NCBI GenBank assembly: GCA_938075415.1
Contig: CALJHC010000033.1
Coordinates: 1 to 63,755, forward strand
From: an uncultured Rubripirellula sp.
GTDB taxonomy: Bacteria > Planctomycetota > Planctomycetia > Pirellulales > Pirellulaceae
DNA length: 63,755 nucleotides
Direction of reading: 5' to 3'
Of the stretch, positions 54,554 to 61,912 are shown piece after piece. The position numbers and the translations under genes are program-made. The notes beneath the pieces are model-generated. The model ran no database searches. It was not told the origin of the DNA and saw nothing but the letters and a program-made list of their open reading frames with translations. Within the stretch, counting starts at the first letter, position 1. The number at the start of each line of letters is the position of its first letter.

Positions 54554-54846
54554 CAGCCGCAGGCCCGCTACTTCTTATTCGTCTTGAGCTCGATTCAAGA
54601 CTGGAATATCAGAGAGGATCAGGCTCGGCAGAGGCTGATGGGCACTTTCGGTCAAAGCCTTTACCGATCAACTTGAATATCTTTTTTTACGATCCTGTGA
54701 TGTGCAAAAGATCTGGCAGGAGATTCGCGGGGAAAGCGATGCCACAACGAAATCGCTGCTACCTCCAAAGCTGATCGGTTGATTTCATGAGATAACGCAG
54801 TGATCCACACCGGGACGACAGGGCCACGGTATTTCGATGCCGCGGG
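54554..54846. other. Convergent intergenic stretch with a perfect 7-bp hairpin
   Basis: Between the third Gfo/Idh gene (+) and DUF1501 (-). gtcttga at 54581-54587 and tcaagac at 54595-54601 form a perfect stem around a 7-base loop, 28 bp past the Gfo/Idh stop, but without a following T-run. It may be a weak or factor-assisted terminator. No gene is present. Confidence 0.4.
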
Positions 54847-56151
54847 CTAGACCAATTCTTCGATTGGTTTGCCATCTTCGATCATGTAGGTCGGACGACC
54901 CGCTTGATTGGTGAACTGGATTCGGCGATCGATTCCCATGACATGGAAAACTGTTGCCATCAGGTCCTGCGGTCGAATGGGCGCAGTTTTTGGGACGTCC
55001 ACTTTTTCGGCCGATTCACCAACAACTTGTCCCATTTTCAGGCCACCACCAGCCAAGGCGAGTGTGCTCAGCGGTGCCCAGTGATCACGACCACCACCAC
55101 CATTGATTTTCGGCGTCCGGCCAAACTCACCGCTAATGACCAGCAGGGTGTTGTCGAGTTGACCACGCTGATCCAAGTCCTCGACCAATGCAGATACCGC
55201 ACGGTCGACCTCCGGACCACGCTGATCCATGGATTGTTTAATGTTGCCGTGCATGTCCCAACCACCGTAATTGATCGAAACGAAACCGCACCCGGCCTCC
55301 GTCAAGCGACGTGCTTGTAGCATTTGTTGACCAAGCCCTTTGCCGTAACGGTCAACCACTCTTGGGTCTTCGTATTTCAGATCAAAGGATTGCTGAGATC
55401 GGCTGAGGATCAGGTTGAATGCCTGTTGCTCGAACGAATCCATTCCATCCATGACACCACTGCTGTCAACTTCACGGCGGATATTGTCAATTCCGCTCAG
55501 AAGATCTCGCCGGCTATTGAGGCGGTTTTTGTCAATTTGCAGTGCCATATTTCGACGAGCTTCGCCGCTGGGATCAAATGGCCCATAGGCAGTACCGAGG
55601 AAAGCAGGGCCGTCCGCGTAGACTCCATTCATTCTCACGTAGGTTGGCAGGCCTGTGACCGCATGGTTGGTTCCTCGAACCTTGGAGACGATTGACCCCA
55701 TGCTTGGACGTAAAGGAATTCCACCGTTGTCCGCGAGGCGATTATCGTAGCCGGTCATGACATAATGGGTGCCACCGGAATGACCGCTGTTGGTGTGTGC
55801 AAACGAGCGAACGAACGCCATCTTGTCGGCGACTTTTGCCATCCGCTCGAAATTACCACCAAGCGTCACGCCGGTTAGATTGGTTTTGACTTCGCCGGTA
55901 ACACTCCGATACTCCGAAGGGGCGGTCATCTTTGGATCGAAGGTTTCCACATGCGTGGGGCCTCCGCTTAGCCACAGCCAGATGACTGACTTATCGAATT
56001 TTGAAGACATCGATCCTGTGGTTTGGGCATTGGCCCACATGGCGTCTGCCAAGGTGATGCCGCCAAAGCCTAACGCACCCACTCTCATGAAGTCGCGTCG
56101 GGAGGTTCCCTCACAATTCCTGACTGAACGTCCGAAGTTGATGTCGAACAT
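54847..56151 (-). CDS. Exported DUF1501 protein (alkaline-phosphatase/sulfatase-like fold)
   Basis: About 434 residues from ATG 56151 (MFDINFGRSVRN); an ATG at 56184 would add 11. The signal is twin-arginine-like (SRRDFMRVGALGFGGITLAD). Family motifs: VIWLWLSGGPTHVETFDPK, VRSFAHTNSGHSGGTHYVMTG, GFVSINYGGWDMHGN, VISGEFGRTPKINGGGGRDHW and the closing PIEELV. DUF1501 is regarded as a relative of the sulfatase/alkaline phosphatase superfamily, and WDMHG plus the RDHW segment are its probable metal sites. In Planctomycetes it normally pairs with DUF1549/1553 cytochromes. Here the partner lies in the divergent operon starting at 56504 instead of on the same strand. Function is not established. Confidence 0.93.
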   Translation of the reverse strand: MFDINFGRSVRNCEGTSRRDFMRVGALGFGGITLADAMWANAQTTGSMSSKFDKSVIWLWLSGGPTHVETFDPKMTAPSEYRSVTGEVKTNLTGVTLGGNFERMAKVADKMAFVRSFAHTNSGHSGGTHYVMTGYDNRLADNGGIPLRPSMGSIVSKVRGTNHAVTGLPTYVRMNGVYADGPAFLGTAYGPFDPSGEARRNMALQIDKNRLNSRRDLLSGIDNIRREVDSSGVMDGMDSFEQQAFNLILSRSQQSFDLKYEDPRVVDRYGKGLGQQMLQARRLTEAGCGFVSINYGGWDMHGNIKQSMDQRGPEVDRAVSALVEDLDQRGQLDNTLLVISGEFGRTPKINGGGGRDHWAPLSTLALAGGGLKMGQVVGESAEKVDVPKTAPIRPQDLMATVFHVMGIDRRIQFTNQAGRPTYMIEDGKPIEELV

Positions 56152-56503
56152 CGCTGATTCCTTTTTTGATAAAGTGAGAACCAAGTTACTCGATCCCCCA
56201 CCGCGTCTTTCGTTGAGGGATCGTGAAGAGTGTTGTGCTTAAATTGGAGCGGTTGTTTTGAGTCAAGTCGCTGCCGTCTCAAGTGAATCAACCAGTTGGA
56301 CGGACTCACCAGTATGAACCAAATCTGCAACCGAAATACACTTCATTTCGGTCTCGCAGCGAATTTATTTTTCTGATGTGTGGTCGGCCTGTATCCGAGC
56401 TTCTAAGATTGATCTGACCGGATAAAGCCGAAAAACCCGACTTTCCGACCCGTTAAAACGTCATCGACTTTAAAAATGACGTGTCTCGTAATGCGAGTGA
56501 ACG
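56152..56503. promoter_or_regulatory. Divergent region between DUF1501 and the WD40 operon
   Basis: About 350 bp between divergent starts that together encode a DUF1501 + PSCyt2/PSD1 pair, so shared control would make sense. Inverted repeats lie just before the WD40 start: acgtcat at 56458-56464 with atgacgt at 56476-56482, and ctcg at 56485-56488 with cgag at 56494-56497. They may be an operator or a leader structure. Confidence 0.45.
56458..56497 (+). promoter_or_regulatory. Tandem inverted repeats upstream of the WD40 gene
   Basis: A perfect 7-bp inverted repeat (acgtcat / atgacgt, 11-base spacer rich in A and T) ends 21 bases before the ATG at 56504, followed by a 4-bp one (ctcg / cgag). 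The first has the look of a dimeric regulator site (core tgacgt). There is no obvious Shine-Dalgarno sequence between it and the start codon. Confidence 0.35.
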
Positions 56504-59308
56504 ATGTTCAATTTCCGTTGCTCATTGTCCCTAGCTTTCGCACTTTTACTGTTTTCGGTCAGGCTTCCTGCTCAACTGAACCCGGCGGGACAAGTGCTGC
56601 AAGGACATGAGGGTGCGGTTTCGATGGGTGTTTTTTCGCCTGACGGAAAATCGGTGATCACCGTCAGTTTTGACCAAACGGTCCGTGTCTGGGACGCTGA
56701 ATCACGCAATGAATTACGTCAATACACCCAGCATACGGCGCCCGTTTTTTGTCTTGCTGTTAGCGGGGATGGCTCAACGATGGTGACCGGGGCTCAGGAC
56801 AACACCTTGCGGATTTGGGATCTTCCGCCCGCTTCACACGCCCGGCTCTTCAAGGAACATCAGGCGCAAGTGAACGGCATTGCACTCAGTCCTAACGGAA
56901 AAAATTTGATCTCAGTTTCAGAAGATAAGACAGTCCAGCATCGTTCAATTGCCGATGGGGATTCCAATGCATCCACTCGTCATGGGCACATCGCGAGTGT
57001 TCTTTCTTTGGATTACCAGGGTGCTGGTACCTACTTCGCAACCGGTGATGCGGTTGGTTCCGTCAAACTGTGGAGTCCTTTTCTTGATTCTCCGCAGGGT
57101 GAATTCCAGATTGGTGGAGTACCTATCACGCAATTGCAGTTCGCACCCAATAACCAACAATTGTTTACGGCCGGAAATGATGGTGTCGTTCGTTCATGGC
57201 AGTTAATGCCCAGCGCTCCGCTGGTAACGGATCTTGGTGGATCTTCTTTGATTGACTGGTCGCTCAATTCGGGAGCATCACAGGCAGTTTGCTTGGGGAG
57301 TAACCAAGCCTTTGTTGTGAATTTGACAACCGGCAATTCAGGAACACCTCACGCGGTTTCGGGATACCAACCCACCTCCATCACTTACGCTCCCAATGGC
57401 AGTTGGTACGGCATCGCTGATCGAACCGGCAGTGTGCACCTTCATCAATCGAGTGATGGGTTCGCGAGGGGGAGCATTCAATGTCATCAGGGTCCGATCA
57501 ACGCAGTGGTTGCTCATCCTGATTCTGTTCGATTTGCAACGACCGGTACCGATGGAAAGGTACAGGTTTGGGGGCAACCGGTTTCGACAGAAGAAAATCC
57601 CGAGCCGCTGTATCAATGGGAGGTCAGCAAGGGTGCAACCGTTGCGGGTACCGCGTTGGTTTTTACTCCGGACCAACAGCACCTGCTTTGCGGTGCGGAC
57701 GATGGTACGATCCGTCAATGGAATCTCAGCAACGGTGAACTCGTTCGGACAATCGACGCGCACGCCTCAACAACACCTCGTATTCGTGATTTGGTGGTCG
57801 CGCCGAATTCGCAGTTGATCGCTTCGGTCGGCGAAGATCGCACACTACGAACTTGGAACTTGCAAGATGGCTCACCACTTCAGGTAATGCAGCATCCAGC
57901 AGCCATTCACCGAGTCTCTCTTTCACCAGATGGTAAGCGGGCTGCGGTCGCCTGTGATGATGGGTTTGTTCGCGTTTGGGACGTTGAGACCGGGCAATTG
58001 CTGGAGTGGATCGGTGGTCACAACTCGGCCGTCACTCTGGTCGGATACCTCAATGATGGAAAAACCATCGCTTCCGTATCAACAGACAAGACCTTGAGAC
58101 GCTCGAAGACGTCCGTGCTCTGGGCCCGACTGATCCATCAGGGCCCAATCCAAGGTATGTCTCTGGTTAACAACGGAACACAGATTTTAACTTGTGGAAC
58201 AGATCAGCGAATCATCCTTTCCGATGGATCCAATGGGACGGAGGCCCGTTCCTATCGAGTCACTGAAGAAGATGGAACGCAGGCGGATGATCAGACTATC
58301 GAGCCTTCCTTGATTGAATCGCAGCCAACCTGTTTGGCAGTGAGACCCGATAATCAGCGCGTCGCGGTGGGTACCGATGAGGGGGAGCTCTTTATCTGGA
58401 ACATGAATTCACCGGACTCGCCATTAATATCAATGAAGCTTGACTCTGCCCTCGCGGCGATCGCTTACAGTCCCGATAATCAGAAACTGGCGATGGCGAC
58501 AACCGCAAATGACGTCCACCTGCTGGGGCCTTCGATCCCCGGGGTACAGCCGACAACCGAGTTGACGGAACATCAAACATTCAGGGTTGGTTCAGTAATC
58601 ACACAGCTAGCCTTCGCTTTAGACAATCAGACGGTATGGTTGTCAACTGAATCAGGTGAAGTTCAGCAATGGAGGTGTGCTGCGTTGGCTCAGCGTCGAC
58701 AAATGAACCACAGCGGCCCTGTCTATGGTGTCACCATTAGTAACGACGGAAAGATCGTTGCCTCGTGCAGTACGGATGCGACGGTTCGGGTGTGGGATGC
58801 AACCACCGGGCAACAGAAGTCGCAGTTACGCGGGCACGATGGCGAGGTTCACGCAATTGCGATGAGTCAGGATGAGACTTTCGCCGTTACTTCTGGAGCA
58901 GACGGCACACTTCGGCTTTGGGACATCGTTGGTGGTCGGCAGCTCAAGCAGCTGGCCAAATTTGAGCAAACCATGTACAGCATCGCCATCAATCCGAAGG
59001 GGAACTTGGTTGCTGCTGCAGGGGCCGATCGGAAAGTCCATCTATTGGACCTGATCACGGGCAAAGAGCAACGCACGCTCGAGGGGCACACAGACTATGT
59101 CCATTGTGTAGCTTTTGATGCATCGGGTAATCGATTGCTGTCTTATGGATATGCGGGTTATTTGAAGGTCTGGAATGTGGCCGACGGAAGGCTTTTGCAT
59201 GAATCTCGAGTTGGCAAAGTGGGTAATTACGCGAGTTTTTCTCCCGATGGCAAGCAATTGCTGCTTTCCAATGGAGACGGCACTGCGAGGCTGTTCCCCC
59301 TTCCTTGA
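56504..59308 (+). CDS. Secreted WD40-repeat protein
   Basis: A 934-residue protein with signal peptide (about 1-23, ending SVRLPAQ) followed by WD40 blades over the whole length, enough for two seven-bladed propellers. Typical blades: GVFSPDGKSVITVSFDQTVR ending VWD, LRIWDLPP, TLRTWNLQDG, FVRVWDVETG, ATVRVWDATTG, TLRLWDIVGG and LKVWNVADG. No catalytic domain is present. Such secreted WD40 proteins are regular companions of PSCyt2/PSD1 and DUF1501 genes in Planctomycetes and probably act as protein-binding scaffolds. It is first in a plus-strand operon, 123 bp ahead of the cytochrome gene. Confidence 0.92.
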   Translation: MFNFRCSLSLAFALLLFSVRLPAQLNPAGQVLQGHEGAVSMGVFSPDGKSVITVSFDQTVRVWDAESRNELRQYTQHTAPVFCLAVSGDGSTMVTGAQDNTLRIWDLPPASHARLFKEHQAQVNGIALSPNGKNLISVSEDKTVQHRSIADGDSNASTRHGHIASVLSLDYQGAGTYFATGDAVGSVKLWSPFLDSPQGEFQIGGVPITQLQFAPNNQQLFTAGNDGVVRSWQLMPSAPLVTDLGGSSLIDWSLNSGASQAVCLGSNQAFVVNLTTGNSGTPHAVSGYQPTSITYAPNGSWYGIADRTGSVHLHQSSDGFARGSIQCHQGPINAVVAHPDSVRFATTGTDGKVQVWGQPVSTEENPEPLYQWEVSKGATVAGTALVFTPDQQHLLCGADDGTIRQWNLSNGELVRTIDAHASTTPRIRDLVVAPNSQLIASVGEDRTLRTWNLQDGSPLQVMQHPAAIHRVSLSPDGKRAAVACDDGFVRVWDVETGQLLEWIGGHNSAVTLVGYLNDGKTIASVSTDKTLRRSKTSVLWARLIHQGPIQGMSLVNNGTQILTCGTDQRIILSDGSNGTEARSYRVTEEDGTQADDQTIEPSLIESQPTCLAVRPDNQRVAVGTDEGELFIWNMNSPDSPLISMKLDSALAAIAYSPDNQKLAMATTANDVHLLGPSIPGVQPTTELTEHQTFRVGSVITQLAFALDNQTVWLSTESGEVQQWRCAALAQRRQMNHSGPVYGVTISNDGKIVASCSTDATVRVWDATTGQQKSQLRGHDGEVHAIAMSQDETFAVTSGADGTLRLWDIVGGRQLKQLAKFEQTMYSIAINPKGNLVAAAGADRKVHLLDLITGKEQRTLEGHTDYVHCVAFDASGNRLLSYGYAGYLKVWNVADGRLLHESRVGKVGNYASFSPDGKQLLLSNGDGTARLFPLP

Positions 59309-59431
59309 GGTCATAAAATTGCATGGCTGTGTTTTGAAATTCTGTGCCGTTAGCTTGATTGTGGCTGCGGCGAAGATCAGACTGTAGTGTCCGCCTGAAG
59401 TCTTTGATCTCCCCCCAAAGCAAAATCCATC

Positions 59432-61912
59432 ATGAACCAGCTTCTTCGCAACAGCGTGTTTCTATCGGTGATATGCGGTTCCTTCATCACCCTGTTTGCG
59501 GCAGATTATCCCGGACTGGGCCCCCCCGGTGATTTGGTTCAGTTGCGTATTGAGCAGTCTGGCGAAGCTTCGATGGTTGGAAGTAATGCTCGAAAGCAAT
59601 TGGTTGTAACCGGTGTCTATTCGAGTGGTCAGCAACACGACCTTACCAATCAGGTCAACTACAAGCTTGAACCGGCTCAACTCGCGAAGATTAATCGTAA
59701 TGGTTTGGTCCAACCGTTAGTTGACGGTGTCGTCACGATCACCGCATCTGAACCATCGGGTAAATCCGCTTCCTTGGCATTGCAAATTTCAAGTTGCAGT
59801 GAAGATCTGAAAATCAACTTTGCTAACGAAATCGTTCCGATTTTCACCAAGAGCGGATGCAATGCGGGAGGATGTCACGGTAAGACAGATGGCCAAAACG
59901 GATTCCGGCTTTCGCTGTTGGGTTTCTATCCAGAGGACGACTATGAGTTTCTGGTTCATGAAGACCGAGGTCGACGCATTTTTCTGAGCGATCCTGAATA
60001 CAGTCTACTGTTACAAAAACCAGCCAACCTGTTGCCGCACGGTGGTGGGAAACGTCTTGAACCTGGATCCTACGAATGGCAGTTGATCTCGAGATGGATT
60101 CATCAGGGCACGCCAATGGGAAGCGAAGAGGATCCAATCCTTGATCGAATTGAAGTGACTCCCAAGGTTCGCGAGATGAACTTTGGTACCAGTCAGCAAA
60201 TTGCTGTGACAGCCCACTACAGCGATGGCTCCACCCGTGATGTCACGCAGCTTGCGTCTTACGAACCCAATCATGAGGACATGGCTAGTTGTGATAGCGA
60301 TGGTCGAGTTTCGGTCCAGTTGGTGCCAGGTGAAGTTGCCATAATGGTTCGTTTTTCTGGTCACGTCTCCGTTTTTCGGTCCATCATTCCGCAGGGCGTT
60401 CCTGTTGAAAGAACACCACCCGAAAAGACGTTTCTAGATCGTTTGGTGTTCAAAAAACTTGAGCAACTTGGAATCCCTCCGTCACCGGTGTGTGATGACG
60501 CGACCTTCATTCGTCGTGTGACGGTCGATATCACCGGATGCCTACCCACGATTGAGGAAACGGAACGATTCGCTGCCGATACAAATCCATCAAAGCGGGA
60601 CCAGTTGGTCGAACGTTTAGTTGATTCCAGTGGCTACGCGGATTACTTCGCAAATAAATGGGCGTCGGTCTTACGGAACAAAAGACGCAACAATAACGAT
60701 ATTCCCTACACCTATCGTTTCCATTCGTGGATTAAACGCTCCCTGCGTGAAAACATGCCGTACGATGAATTCGTTCGTAGCATCCTCACTGCTTCCGGAG
60801 ACCCAACGACACATCCACCAGTTGCCTGGTACCGCGAACTCCGTTCGACCACCGCAAAAATGGAGGACACTGCGCAGTTGTTTCTCGGAATGCGTTTGGC
60901 TTGCGCCAAATGCCACCATCATCCTTTTGAACGCTGGAGCCAACAGGATTACTATGGATTCGAAGCGTTCTTCACGCAAACTGGGATGAAAAGTAGCAAG
61001 TACAATCCCCAGCCCAATATTCCGGATTCGGTTTTTGTCAAAGTCGCTGCAGCCAAGTCGCGAAACCCACGTAGCGGCGATGACGTCGCGCCAACACCTC
61101 TCGGTGGGGAAGCGTTGGATCTTCAGCCGCACGAGGATGCGCGTCATCACCTTGTGGATTGGATGGCAGACCCCGCCAATCCCTTCTTCGCCAAGGCGTT
61201 AGTCAATCGCTACTGGAAGCACTTTTTCAGCAAGGGGATTGTGGACCCGGAGGATGATTTACGAGTGACCAACCCTCCGTCGAACCCCGAATTACTGGAT
61301 GCATTGGCAAAGCATTTTGTCGATCACCAATTTGACATGAAGGATCTTGTTAAAACGATTTGCAAATCCAGCGTGTATCAACTTAGCAGTGATCCCACTG
61401 AATCGAATATTACGGATCATCAAAACTTTTCAAGGTTTTACCCGAGACGTTTTTCGGCTGAGGTGTTGAACGATGCAGTCAATTCCGTCGCAGGCTCAAC
61501 GAGCAATTTTTCGGGGATTCCACAAGGCACCACCGCCGTTCAGCTTCCCGATAACGGATTCAATAACTATTTCCTGCAAGTGTTTGGGAAACCGGCAGCA
61601 GAGAGTGCTTGCGAATGTGAACGATCCGTTGAAGCCAACCTTTCCCAGTCATTGCATCTGTTGAATTCAACCGACATGCAGAACCGCTTGCAACGCAATG
61701 GAGGAAGGGCATCGTTGTTGGCGCGAGATGAAGACCGAAATGATTCGGAAAAAGTTCGAGAACTTTACGTTGCCGCCTTTAGTCGTGAACCCACACCCAA
61801 GGAACTCGCGTTTGTGGTCAAGAGTTTGGCCGCTTACACCAACAAGCAACAAGCATGGGAAGACGTGCTATGGGCGATTTTCAATGCCAAAGAGTTTCAG
61901 TTTGTCAGGTAA
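59432..61912 (+). CDS. PSCyt2/PSD1 (DUF1549/DUF1553) cytochrome with Ig-like domains
   Basis: An 826-residue exported protein. Signal peptide is about 1-24. A BIG2-like Ig domain covers about 35-120; a haem-type motif with four spacer residues (CNAGGCH, 143-149) follows; a second Ig-like domain lies about 237-320 (AVTAHYSDGSTRDVTQLA). PSCyt2/DUF1549 covers about 333-510 (FIRRVTVDITGCLPT, then CAKCHHHPFERW with CxxCH at 491-495). PSD1/DUF1553 fills the remainder (FFAKALVNRYWKHFF, FSAEVLNDAVNSVAG). This is the relative of the DUF1592-type proteins that pairs with DUF1501. Its TAA overlaps the next ATG by one base (TAATG), so the following gene is coupled. Enzymatic role is unknown. Confidence 0.93.
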   Translation: MNQLLRNSVFLSVICGSFITLFAADYPGLGPPGDLVQLRIEQSGEASMVGSNARKQLVVTGVYSSGQQHDLTNQVNYKLEPAQLAKINRNGLVQPLVDGVVTITASEPSGKSASLALQISSCSEDLKINFANEIVPIFTKSGCNAGGCHGKTDGQNGFRLSLLGFYPEDDYEFLVHEDRGRRIFLSDPEYSLLLQKPANLLPHGGGKRLEPGSYEWQLISRWIHQGTPMGSEEDPILDRIEVTPKVREMNFGTSQQIAVTAHYSDGSTRDVTQLASYEPNHEDMASCDSDGRVSVQLVPGEVAIMVRFSGHVSVFRSIIPQGVPVERTPPEKTFLDRLVFKKLEQLGIPPSPVCDDATFIRRVTVDITGCLPTIEETERFAADTNPSKRDQLVERLVDSSGYADYFANKWASVLRNKRRNNNDIPYTYRFHSWIKRSLRENMPYDEFVRSILTASGDPTTHPPVAWYRELRSTTAKMEDTAQLFLGMRLACAKCHHHPFERWSQQDYYGFEAFFTQTGMKSSKYNPQPNIPDSVFVKVAAAKSRNPRSGDDVAPTPLGGEALDLQPHEDARHHLVDWMADPANPFFAKALVNRYWKHFFSKGIVDPEDDLRVTNPPSNPELLDALAKHFVDHQFDMKDLVKTICKSSVYQLSSDPTESNITDHQNFSRFYPRRFSAEVLNDAVNSVAGSTSNFSGIPQGTTAVQLPDNGFNNYFLQVFGKPAAESACECERSVEANLSQSLHLLNSTDMQNRLQRNGGRASLLARDEDRNDSEKVRELYVAAFSREPTPKELAFVVKSLAAYTNKQQAWEDVLWAIFNAKEFQFVR

